6,421 nt of DNA from JAICIG01 sp035532215 (GCA_035532215.1 DATKRK010000203.1:1-6421); one strand, 5' to 3'; counted from the first letter of the stretch, positions 1 through 6,192 are shown. Numbers and translations are program-made. The notes: generated from the letters alone by a model not told the origin.

Positions 1-2
1 TC

Positions 3-815
3 GTCGCAACCATGCTCGTATTGCCGGCAACGCTGCCTGGCGCCGAACGTGACGATGCGCTCCGGTATTACCTGTCTAAGTCGCCCCTCGTGGTTTCAGG
101 CGAGATCGTCGCGGCAGATATTGGTCTGTCGAAGAGGGGAGGCTCACAGGCCCCCTACGGCATCTCCCTCAAAATCAATCGAGTCCTTAAAGGCAAGGTA
201 CGCGATAAGGAAATCGGATTTGTTTTTCAGCACTTCGAGCGGGATTCGACTGAGCGCCTGGAGTTCCTAAAAAAGAATGGACGGGTGATCGTGTTCTTGC
301 GCCGCGCGATCAAGGCTCGCGGGGAGGGAAGCGGATGGCTCGGCGTTGACCCTTGGTTCGCGGTTCAGCCGGCCAGTGAGCTTCTGGAGCGATCGTTGGC
401 GCGACTGGTTGCTGCCTCGGAGTCTGAGCCGGAGCCTAAGCCGGTGGAGGTTTACGAAAGCGGCGACGACACGCTTCGCTACTACAAATCAAGGGCGTCG
501 CTTGTGGTTTCCGGCGAGGTCAGAGAGAATTCACCACCGGCATACGGGGACGACTCAACCTGCACACGCTCTGTGCGAGTCAAAGTCGGCAGGATAATGA
601 GGGGTGGTGTTCAAGGCGATGAAATCACAGCAAGCGTGACGCGCTTCGAGGATAAAGCCAGTGACCCTGCCTTCCTAAAGGCGGGCAAGCGGGTGATCCT
701 CTTTTTACGTGAGCGGAAAGGCGACCCACGATACGAGACCGTCGATCCCTGGTTCGGCGTTCAGCAATTCAATTCGGCTATGGAGTTTGCAATTGACGAA
801 GTGCATGCCGAGTGA
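3..815 (+). CDS. secreted protein with two tandem copies of one domain (5'-partial)
   Basis: Function not recognised. The first in-window ATG is at 12, but the frame stays open to the left edge, and the residues VATMLVLPATLPGA read like the end of a signal-peptide core. The true start therefore probably lies upstream and the mature protein begins near ERDDALRYY. Counting from the ATG at 12, residues 14-132 and 152-264 are two copies of one unit. Shared landmarks are DDxLRYY, then LVVSGE (residues 26-31 and 164-169), a 'VLKGKV/IMRGGV' strand, 'GRVIVFLR/KRVILFLR' and VDPWF(A/G)VQ. An acidic, proline-rich linker (SESEPEPKPVE, 136-146) joins them. The alternating hydrophobic pattern suggests a beta-rich fold; a resemblance to NTR/TIMP-like OB folds is only a guess. 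Only one cysteine is present. An exported or periplasmic role is inferred. Two ORFs on the same strand follow, also with signal-peptide-like starts. Confidence 0.72.
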   Translation, partial: VATMLVLPATLPGAERDDALRYYLSKSPLVVSGEIVAADIGLSKRGGSQAPYGISLKINRVLKGKVRDKEIGFVFQHFERDSTERLEFLKKNGRVIVFLRRAIKARGEGSGWLGVDPWFAVQPASELLERSLARLVAASESEPEPKPVEVYESGDDTLRYYKSRASLVVSGEVRENSPPAYGDDSTCTRSVRVKVGRIMRGGVQGDEITASVTRFEDKASDPAFLKAGKRVILFLRERKGDPRYETVDPWFGVQQFNSAMEFAIDEVHAE

Positions 816-861
816 CGGGCGCCTGTAGCGATTATCTCATGAACTGGAGCCGACATTAACA

Positions 862-957
862 ATGGCTATCCTCTGTAAGATGTGCGTCCCGATTGTCGTT
901 CTCTGCTTGCCGACGGTGTCAACCCGCGCCGACGAGGGTGATGACACGCTCCTATGA
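862..957 (+). pseudogene. 31-codon stub: signal peptide plus first residues of the tandem-domain family
   Basis: ATG at 862, stop TGA at 955-957. The product has a basic N-terminus, a hydrophobic core (CVPIVVLCLP), a small-residue stretch ending in a likely cleavage site (VSTRA), then DEGDDTLL and stop. GDDTL matches the start of the second domain copy in the gene ending at 815 (GDDTLRYY) and resembles DDALRYY just after that protein's presumed signal peptide. The simplest reading is that this is the 5' remnant of a paralogue whose body was lost by deletion. The stop overlaps the next gene's start as ATGA, so if translated it could couple translation into that gene. A GGAG lies about 12 nt upstream of its ATG, which is rather far. 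It could instead be a real short leader peptide; the sequence alone cannot decide. Confidence 0.4.
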
Positions 958-1616
958 AAACCTACATCTGCATTGTCATGGCATTTACTTGCGTAGGCTT
1001 TGCTGCCGGCGCACAAAACGCCGATGATCGGCAAAAGATCGAGCAGCGAGTCGGCGCTGATCTCGCTGGTTTATTAAGCGAAGACGCGCAGGTGCGATGC
1101 AATTCGTACCAGAACTGGTTGAGGCGTCGTGTGACGCAAATTCAATTTCTTGAACATCTTGCTGGGACAGAGAAAGAGCAATATGATAACGTGTGCGATT
1201 CTCGCGAGCTTGCAATTAGGATGTTAGGACACGCTGGCAAGTGTTCGCCGGTACTTGTTCGTAATCTTGACTGGAGGTATCCAGGCCAGATAAGTCGCAG
1301 CGGTTACTTGGCTAAGTATCCTTGTGCGGAAGCAGTCGCGAATTGCGGGGTGCGATCTATACCTTTTCTATTGACGCACCTAGCCGGTGATTCTGCCGAG
1401 GGGTTGACGGAAAAACGAATAGTGCTAGGCGCACTAGTCGTTTTAATTGCGAATGGTCGTGGGAATAAGGACGCAGCAATAAAGATGGTCGAAGAAATCG
1501 CGGCTGACGCCCCTCTTGACGAAAAGCTGGAACTGTGGAAGGTACTCGATGCCGTGCAGAATGGTTTAGAAGCCAACCTCAAGCAGTTGGCGGAGTTGAG
1601 GGATAAGGAACGGTGA
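954..1616 (+). CDS. secreted hypothetical protein, probably HEAT-like helical
   Basis: The 220-residue product begins with a clear signal peptide (residues 1-20, hydrophobic core ICIVMAFTCVGFAAGA, cleavage probably before QN), so it should be exported. The mature part is predominantly helix-forming, with two stretches resembling HEAT/armadillo-type helical pairs: SRELAIRMLG...SPVLVRNL (83-105) and YPCAEAVANCGVRSIPFLLTHL (122-143). In the second, 'AxxxxGxxxIPxLLxxL' is the typical pattern. Mature cysteines are at 49, 81, 97, 124 and 131. The C-terminus (about 185-220) is a charged helix. No catalytic motif is visible. The ATG overlaps the stop of the short ORF before it (ATGA); its only purine-rich upstream run (GAGGG) is about 14-18 nt away, consistent with coupled translation. 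By eye the base composition is clearly lower in GC than the pil/his genes to the right, which may indicate a different origin. The HEAT assignment is inference. Confidence 0.7.
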   Translation: MKTYICIVMAFTCVGFAAGAQNADDRQKIEQRVGADLAGLLSEDAQVRCNSYQNWLRRRVTQIQFLEHLAGTEKEQYDNVCDSRELAIRMLGHAGKCSPVLVRNLDWRYPGQISRSGYLAKYPCAEAVANCGVRSIPFLLTHLAGDSAEGLTEKRIVLGALVVLIANGRGNKDAAIKMVEEIAADAPLDEKLELWKVLDAVQNGLEANLKQLAELRDKER

Positions 1617-1642
1617 TGGGCTATCTGTCGAATAGATTCCAT

Positions 1643-1769
1643 CTCACGGCAATCGCATCTAATACGCCGTGAATTCGGGGATTGTTTGGCGGTTGAAGGT
1701 CGATTTTCGATTATGCCTGCACCAATTGGCGCCGAAAAACGTAGGATTTTTAGGTGCGATTGCCGTGAG
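1643..1769. mobile_element. MITE-like non-autonomous element, 127 bp, with TIRs and 5-bp TSD
   Basis: The arms 1643-1662 and 1750-1769 are inverted repeats of 20 bp with one mismatch. The outer 15 bases are perfect: CTCACGGCAATCGCA at the left and its exact reverse complement, TGCGATTGCCGTGAG, at the right. A further four bases (CTAA/TTAG) match after one mismatch. TCCAT stands immediately outside both ends (1638-1642 and 1770-1774), a 5-bp direct repeat of the kind made by transposon insertion. The 87-bp interior encodes nothing recognisable and is too short for a transposase, so mobilisation in trans is inferred. It sits 26 bp after the stop of the secreted-protein gene, between two convergent transcription units. 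The parent transposon family cannot be assigned from these arms. As RNA, the arms would also form a long stem. Confidence 0.72.
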
Positions 1770-2004
1770 TCCATCTGTAGCGATTAAACCGCCCCCATTC
1801 CGCGGCGGCTTTTATTTTGCGCATTGCTGAAAACTCCGGCGCCTGCATAGCTTTGGCGTAGTTATGCAAATTCACAGTGCATCGCACACGCTGCTGAAGA
1901 CGGTCTGCCGACCGGACTTCACGATCAGCTTCGACCTCTTCGCCGATATGTTCCGCCTGCTCCGGCAGCACCGGGGCCGGGGTCTTGCGGCGCCTCGCCG
2001 GCAT
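1750..2004 (-). CDS. doubtful small ORF downstream of the GspE-like gene (84 aa)
   Basis: Unrecognised. It starts with an ATG 13 bp after the stop of the GspE-like gene, in the same direction. The nearest purine-rich sequence (AAGGAG) is part of the preceding gene's last codons and about 16 nt away, longer than usual. The product is charged, with an acidic central stretch (EQAEHIGEEVEADREVRSADRLQQRV) and no membrane segment. The last six residues and the stop codon are supplied by the right inverted repeat of the MITE-like element, so any original C-terminus would have been replaced. It also runs through the candidate terminator near 1786-1818, which argues against it being an intact gene. 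It may be a decayed operon member or chance ORF. Confidence 0.22.
   Translation of the reverse strand: MPARRRKTPAPVLPEQAEHIGEEVEADREVRSADRLQQRVRCTVNLHNYAKAMQAPEFSAMRKIKAAAEWGRFNRYRWTHGNRT
1786..1818 (+). terminator. candidate Rho-independent terminator for the + strand genes
   Basis: CCGCC (1789-1793) and GGCGG (1804-1808) form a five-pair GC stem with a 10-nt loop. It is preceded by AAA and followed by C, TTTT, A, TTTT (1809-1818). This fits an intrinsic terminator reading rightward, closing transcription that comes through the secreted-protein gene and the MITE-like element. On the minus strand the same stem is followed only by TTT, so any bidirectional action would be weak. The stem is short, so confidence is moderate. 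Confidence 0.4.
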
Positions 2005-2017
2005 CGACGCCGCTACG

Positions 2018-3808
2018 CTACTCCTTGAGCACCCGCATCAATTCGGGCAGCGAAGTGACGCCCGTGACGACGAGCAACAAGCCTTCTTCTTGCAGCACGC
2101 GCATGCCGGCCTTGCGAGCCGCCTGGCGGAGCGGATTGAGCTGAGGGGTTTTGCGCAGCACTGCGCGAACGTCGTCATTGACGATCAGCGCTTCGAAAAT
2201 GGCCGTGCGGCCGAAATAGCCGATGCCGCGGCAATGCGGGCACGGTTCCTGCGGCCGTTCCGGGTCGGGCGTCGGGGGCCGGTAGAACGCCTCCACGCGG
2301 CCGGCCGGAATGCCCAATTGCTGCAGCAACTGCGGCGGCGGCGGATATGCCTCTTTGCACTTCTCGCAAAGCTTGCGAATCATGCGCTGGTTGATTACCA
2401 GTTTGACCGCCGAGGCGAGTTGGTCGAGCGAAACCTTGAGCGCCGCCACCCGCAACAGCGCCTCCGCGGCGTCTTTGGCCCGGGCGGTGGCGACCACCGT
2501 GCGGTCCTGGCAGGCTTGCTCGCAGAGCAAGGTCGCCGACTCGGCGTCTTTCATGTCGGGTACGACCAGCACGTCGGGATATTCGCGGAGGATTTTCGGC
2601 AAGGGGGTCGCCGGCGTGTCGCCCGCGGCGCCGTCGAACGTGTTGTTGACGATGTTTTCCACGTCGATTTCCTTCGTGGCGCTGTCCTCGATGGCCACGA
2701 ATCCGCGCGTGTAGCGGTCCATGCTGCCCAGGATGGCGTGCAGCAGAGAGGTCAATCCGCCGCCGTTGGGCGGCGCCGAGACGATCACCAGGCCGGCCTT
2801 CGACTCGAGCACGGGCTTGATTTCGTCCAGCATTTTTTGCCGCATGCCCAGTTCGAGCGGCCGTTTTTTCTTGACGTCGGGATCGTCGAATTGCAGCAGG
2901 GACCGTTCGCCGGTCTGGGTGCCCTGGCTGGTCAGCCGGCAGAGCCGCTTGTTGTTTTCGTATTCCGTGCCGAACAGCCCGCTCTGCCGCGCGCGGCGTT
3001 CGTTGGGGTTCAAGGCCGAAATCACCTTGAGCACGGCCAGCAACATGTCGCCCGGCTCGCGCTCCAGCGTTTCGCCCGGATGCCAGACGCCGTCGACCTG
3101 GAACCGCACGGCCACCGACTGCTGCGTGTAGTCGAGCATCACGCCGCCGGCGCGGTTGTTGAAGGCTTCGAACAGCAATTCCCGCGCGTGCAGGTAGCCG
3201 GGCGATTGCCGGGCGGTGAGCAGGTTGACGTTGTCGTCGCGCTCGGCGGCGCCGCCGCGAGCCGAGAGCTTGATCGGCGGTCCGATCTCGTCGATGCCCT
3301 TCTCTTCGGCAGCGACGTTGATGCCGATGATTTGCAACTTCTTGGCGAACCAGAATCGCAGGTGCTTCTTGGTGAACACCCGGTCGTCCATTTCAACCTG
3401 GCGGTTGCGGCTGACGACGTAGACGATGAACGGAACCAGGTACGCCAGGCACAGCAGCGGATAGCCGAGCCAGAAGAACGGAATCACCCAGTACAGCAGG
3501 AAGGCGACGAGGAACGGCACGACCATGCCGAGATTCCAGCCCTTGCCGGCGCGGCGATTGTAGCGGTCTTGATTGACCCAGTCGGCCGACGAGACCCAGA
3601 TCAAATAGATCACCGCCACGGCCAGCACTTGCAAGACGCCCAGAATCGCCTCGACGGTGAAGCCGGGCAGCAGCGTCGGGTCGTTCGCGCCGAGGCGCTT
3701 GATGTAATCGCCGATTTCGTCGCTGAAGGGCGCCTGTGCGCGCGCGTAAGCAAAATCGGAACACCAAATTGCCGCCGCCAGGCAGCTCGCGGCCAACGCT
3801 CGATGCAT
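2018..3808 (-). CDS. membrane-anchored, degenerate GspE/PilB-family ATPase homologue
   Basis: The product is 596 residues from the ATG at 3808. The frame is open to 3967, but that stretch is antisense-like and Arg-rich, while the 3808 ATG overlaps the pilT stop as TAATG and starts a signal-like sequence (residues 1-26, ending YARAQA). Membrane segments follow at about 52-75, 94-116 and 117-134, with a basic loop (RYNRRAGKG) between the first two. This topology puts the rest in the cytoplasm. The GspE-type N2 domain (VRFQVDGVW, ALNPNERRARQSG, about 215-310) and C-terminal domain (about 315-596) are recognisable. The zinc tetracysteine motif is intact (C481, C484, C523, C526, then GYFGR). Catalytic motifs are broken: the Walker A region reads APPNGGGLTSLL (345-356, lysine replaced by Gly), the Walker B glutamate is Asp in VLVVPDMKD, and both His-box histidines are Arg (436, 443). 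E374-D375 of the Asp box remain. Probably a non-hydrolysing structural partner of the adjacent PilT; this role is inferred. Confidence 0.85.
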   Translation of the reverse strand: MHRALAASCLAAAIWCSDFAYARAQAPFSDEIGDYIKRLGANDPTLLPGFTVEAILGVLQVLAVAVIYLIWVSSADWVNQDRYNRRAGKGWNLGMVVPFLVAFLLYWVIPFFWLGYPLLCLAYLVPFIVYVVSRNRQVEMDDRVFTKKHLRFWFAKKLQIIGINVAAEEKGIDEIGPPIKLSARGGAAERDDNVNLLTARQSPGYLHARELLFEAFNNRAGGVMLDYTQQSVAVRFQVDGVWHPGETLEREPGDMLLAVLKVISALNPNERRARQSGLFGTEYENNKRLCRLTSQGTQTGERSLLQFDDPDVKKKRPLELGMRQKMLDEIKPVLESKAGLVIVSAPPNGGGLTSLLHAILGSMDRYTRGFVAIEDSATKEIDVENIVNNTFDGAAGDTPATPLPKILREYPDVLVVPDMKDAESATLLCEQACQDRTVVATARAKDAAEALLRVAALKVSLDQLASAVKLVINQRMIRKLCEKCKEAYPPPPQLLQQLGIPAGRVEAFYRPPTPDPERPQEPCPHCRGIGYFGRTAIFEALIVNDDVRAVLRKTPQLNPLRQAARKAGMRVLQEEGLLLVVTGVTSLPELMRVLKE

Positions 3809-4965
3809 TAGAGAATCCCAGGTGCTTTGACTTCGATGCCTTTGAGAGCCATCCGCAACGCGTCGACGTTCGGGGCGACCTCGAACGCCGTTTCGCGATC
3901 GATCAGTTCCTTGTCCACCAGGCCCTTCAGGCTCATCGTGAAGTCTTGCATGCCTTCTCGTTCGCACATCCGGATGGCGTCGGCCAGCTTCTCGTCTTTT
4001 CCTTCCAAGATCAACTTCCGTATGATCGAGTTGAAGGTCATGATCTCGACCGTCGGCACGCGGCCCACCCCTTCCTTGATGGAAGGCAGCAGCTTCTGGG
4101 CCACGATGCCCTTCATGTTCATGGCGATGGCGCTGCGCAGCGAGGAGTGCATCGACTGCGGAAACAAGTCGAGAATGCGGCCGATGGTCGAAGGGGCGCT
4201 CGAGGCGTGGATCGTGCCGAATACCAAGTGGCCCGTTTCAGCCGCGTGAATGGCCGTCATGAACGTTTCTTCATCGCGCATTTCGCCCACCAACATCACG
4301 TCGGGGTCTTCGCGCACGGCGTGCTTCATGGCGATGCCGAAGTCGATCACGTCGAGCCCGATCTCGCGCTGGTTGATCAGGCACTTGTCTTCGGTGAACA
4401 CGAATTCGATCGGGTCTTCCAAAGTCAGGATGTGCTTGCGATAGTTGCGGTTGATCCAGTTGAGCATCGAGGCGATCGTGGTGCTCTTGCCGGAGCCGGT
4501 CACGCCCGCCAACAGCACCATGCCTTGGTGGAACTTGCAAAGATCGACCATCCCCGGCGGCAGGAAGAGACCTTCGAAGTCGGGAATCCACTGGTTCACT
4601 TTTCGCGCAACCATGCCCACGTGGCCCAACTGCTGCAGCAGGTTGACGCGGAACCGCCACCGCTCGCCGTCGACTTCGACCGTGTGGGCGAAGTCGGCGC
4701 CGCCCGTTTCGTCGAAGATTTTGCGGTTGCGGTCGTTCATCATCGGAAAGCAGAGGCGGACCATTTCCTCGTCGTCGATCGGTCCGCGGTCGAGCGGCCG
4801 CAAAGTGCCGTTGACGCGAATGATCGGCGCGCGTTCGGCCTTGAGGTGCAAGTCGCTGCCTTTGAGCTTGACCAGAGCCCGAAACAGCTTGTCGATTTCC
4901 AGTTCTTCGCGTTTTTTGAGGAATTTTGCCGCGACGGCGTCGTGGCTCGGTGCAGCAGTCGCCAT
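3808..4965 (-). CDS. pilT: PilT-type twitching motility / pilus retraction ATPase
   Basis: A cytoplasmic hexameric AAA-like secretion ATPase family member; PilT powers depolymerisation of type IV pili at the inner membrane. The product is 385 residues, somewhat longer than the typical ~345 because of extensions at both ends. An N-terminal PAS-like domain carries GSDLHLKAERAPIIRVNG (37-53). All catalytic motifs are present: Walker A GVTGSGKST (154-162), Asp box TLEDPIE (181-187), Walker B PDVMLVGEMRDEET (221-234) and His box TGHLVFGTIH (244-253). A PilT-like C-terminal SIIRKLILEGK (313-323) follows. Start choice: the frame allows GTG at 4971, but GAGG just upstream gives proper ribosome-binding spacing only for the ATG at 4965. 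Its stop overlaps the start of the GspE-like gene by one base (TAATG), suggesting coupled translation. hisF lies 113 bp upstream on the same strand. The family assignment is firm; a retraction role versus another pilus or secretion task is inferred. Confidence 0.93.
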   Translation of the reverse strand: MATAAPSHDAVAAKFLKKREELEIDKLFRALVKLKGSDLHLKAERAPIIRVNGTLRPLDRGPIDDEEMVRLCFPMMNDRNRKIFDETGGADFAHTVEVDGERWRFRVNLLQQLGHVGMVARKVNQWIPDFEGLFLPPGMVDLCKFHQGMVLLAGVTGSGKSTTIASMLNWINRNYRKHILTLEDPIEFVFTEDKCLINQREIGLDVIDFGIAMKHAVREDPDVMLVGEMRDEETFMTAIHAAETGHLVFGTIHASSAPSTIGRILDLFPQSMHSSLRSAIAMNMKGIVAQKLLPSIKEGVGRVPTVEIMTFNSIIRKLILEGKDEKLADAIRMCEREGMQDFTMSLKGLVDKELIDRETAFEVAPNVDALRMALKGIEVKAPGIL

Positions 4966-4971
4966 AACCAC

Positions 4972-4977
4972 CTCGTT
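4972..4977 (-). promoter_or_regulatory. ribosome binding site that decides the pilT start
   Basis: The minus strand reads ACGAGGTGGTT directly before the ATG at 4965. The GAGG core (about 4976-4973) is 7 nt from that ATG but abuts the alternative GTG at 4971, which would have no usable Shine-Dalgarno spacing. This supports the shorter, ATG-started protein. Confidence 0.5.
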
Positions 4978-5008
4978 CTCTGCGTGCTTTCGAATAACCT
5001 GATCTCGC

Positions 5009-5039
5009 GCCTGCGATTCGGGTTTTCCTTCCCGCAGGC
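5009..5039 (-). other. hairpin in the hisF-pilT intergenic region
   Basis: In the minus-strand direction GCCTGCG and CGCAGGC form a perfect 7-bp stem around a 17-nt loop. The loop contains a GGG...CCC pair that gives an alternative inner stem (CGGG/CCCG). No T-run follows, so it does not look like an intrinsic terminator. It lies about 44 bp before the pilT ATG and could be a leader-RNA structure, an mRNA processing or stability element, or a copy of a dispersed palindromic repeat. Function unknown. Confidence 0.4.
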
Positions 5040-5078
5040 TTCGTCCCTTGGATTGCGTTTCGTCGCTCGGCCTCGATG

Positions 5079-5852
5079 CTAGGCGCCGCGGCGGACCGGT
5101 ATGCCGCGCGCCTGCATCAGCCGCTTGGTTTCCTCGACCGTGTATTCGCCAAAGTGGAAGATGCTGGCGGCCAAGGCCGCGTCGGCATGGCCATGCTGGA
5201 TGGCATCGGCCAGATGTTCGGGCCGTCCCGCGCCGCCGCTGGCCACGACCGGAATGGAAACGGCCTGACTGACGGCGGCGGTGATTTCCAGATCATAACC
5301 TTGTTTCGTGCCGTCGGCATCCATCGAGGTCAGCACGATTTCGCCGGCGCCCAGCCGCTCGACTTCGCGGGCCCAGGCCACGGCCTCCAACCCCGTGCCG
5401 ACCCGGCCGCCGTTGATATGCACTTCCCAGAATTCGCGGCCGCCTTTCTGAACCCGTTTGGGGTCGATATTGACCACGATGCACTGGCTGCCGAAACGCC
5501 GGGCCGCTTCGGCCACGAACTGCGGATTGCGCGGGGCGGCGGAATTGATCGAGACCTTGTCGCTGCCGGCGTTGAGCAACTGGCGGATGTCGTCGATCGT
5601 GCGGATGCCGCCGCCGACGCACAGCGGCATGAAGACCACCTCGGCCGTGCGGCGCACGACGTCAAGCATGATCTCGCGGCCTTCGTGGCTGGCCGTAATG
5701 TCGAGAAACACGAGCTCGTCGGCGCCCTCGGCCTCATAGCGCGCCGCCACCTCGACCGGGTCGCCGGCGTCTCGCAGTTGAACGAAGTTGGTGCCTTTGA
5801 CGACCCTGCCACGGTCGACGTCCAGGCAGGGAATCACTCGCTTGGCGAGCAT
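5079..5852 (-). CDS. hisF: imidazole glycerol phosphate synthase, cyclase subunit HisF
   Basis: HisF is the (beta/alpha)8-barrel half of the HisF-HisH enzyme in histidine biosynthesis. It joins ammonia (delivered by the HisH glutaminase) to PRFAR, yielding imidazole glycerol phosphate and AICAR. The 257-residue product is full family length. It opens with MLAKRVIPCLDVDRGRVVKG, which includes catalytic Asp11; the second catalytic aspartate is Asp130 in VVNIDPKR. Phosphate-binding loops are seen at CVGGGIR (78-84), SMDADGTKQGYD (176-187) and ASGGAG (204-209). A GAGG four bases before the ATG at 5852 supports the start. No other his gene is in the window, so the operon is split, as is common outside enterobacteria. 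pilT follows 113 bp later on the same strand, with a hairpin between, so cotranscription is possible but not shown. Confidence 0.97.
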   Translation of the reverse strand: MLAKRVIPCLDVDRGRVVKGTNFVQLRDAGDPVEVAARYEAEGADELVFLDITASHEGREIMLDVVRRTAEVVFMPLCVGGGIRTIDDIRQLLNAGSDKVSINSAAPRNPQFVAEAARRFGSQCIVVNIDPKRVQKGGREFWEVHINGGRVGTGLEAVAWAREVERLGAGEIVLTSMDADGTKQGYDLEITAAVSQAVSIPVVASGGAGRPEHLADAIQHGHADAALAASIFHFGEYTVEETKRLMQARGIPVRRGA

Positions 5853-5921
5853 GGTTCCTCGATCGGCTACGGCAGACGGAAGGGCTGCCGCTCGCGCCGT
5901 GCCTTCTTCCTGAGTTGGCGA

Positions 5922-5951
5922 ATCCTATTGTCCTGCCAAATTGTACTTTAA
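5922..5951 (-). promoter_or_regulatory. weak candidate promoter for hisF
   Basis: On the minus strand TTAAAG (5951-5946) and TAGGAT (5927-5922) are 18 bp apart, about 70 bp before the hisF start. Each is an imperfect match to sigma-70 -35/-10 boxes. A better -10-like hexamer, TACAAT (5945-5940), has no matching -35 at normal spacing. The assignment is tentative, and the consensus of this organism is unknown. Confidence 0.22.
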
Positions 5952-6160
5952 GCTGCCGCGGCGGGACGGTCAACGGGCCGAAACCGAGGGGCGTCGAGCG
6001 GCCCGAAATCATTTCGGAGTTTGCCTGGAGATGGCTGCCGAGACGGCGTGAGAAAATGACGACGATCCCGATTACTACGGCAAACACGAAAGGGGAGAAC
6101 GAACTACAGCGGCAAATGGGAACCTTTTTAACGTTCGATCCGCTCGCTTCGAAAGCTCCT

Positions 6161-6192
6161 TTTCGTGCTTTCGCTCTTTCGTGTTTTCGCGA
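6161..6192. repeat. four tandem 8-bp units TTTCGNNN
   Basis: The units are TTTCGTGC, TTTCGCTC, TTTCGTGT and TTTCGCGA, exactly in phase, preceded by a further partial match with GCTTCGAAAGC at 6146-6156. On the other strand it reads as repeated CGAAA blocks that encode an artefactual RKHERAKARK peptide. It is probably a dispersed low-complexity spacer repeat rather than a protein-coding or CRISPR element; the units are too short and have no spacers. Confidence 0.5.

Noticed and set aside
823..1786. Twelve-base direct repeat CTGTAGCGATTA at 823-834 and 1775-1786
   Set aside because: One such 12-base match is expected by chance in a window this size, and it is not at the element's boundaries.
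1985..3811. Long + strand open frame of 608 codons
   Set aside because: It is antisense to the GspE-like gene. Its translation is Arg/Gln/His/Ala-rich with no domain or ribosome site, as expected from a GC-rich gene read backwards.
3809..3967. N-terminal extension of the GspE-like protein to the ATG at 3967
   Set aside because: The extra 53 residues overlap the conserved end of pilT and are Arg-rich, while the 3808 ATG has the stop-start overlap and leads straight into a signal-like sequence.
5009..5039. Intrinsic terminator after hisF
   Set aside because: The stem is good but no T-run follows in the direction of transcription.
3736..5082. Long + strand open frame of 448 codons
   Set aside because: It is antisense to pilT, whose family motifs are complete; the frame is a composition artefact.
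5076..5951. + strand open frame of 291 codons over hisF
   Set aside because: It is antisense to hisF, which has all catalytic residues; no independent coding evidence.
6161..6192. CRISPR-like array
   Set aside because: The units are only 8 bp, contiguous and without spacers.
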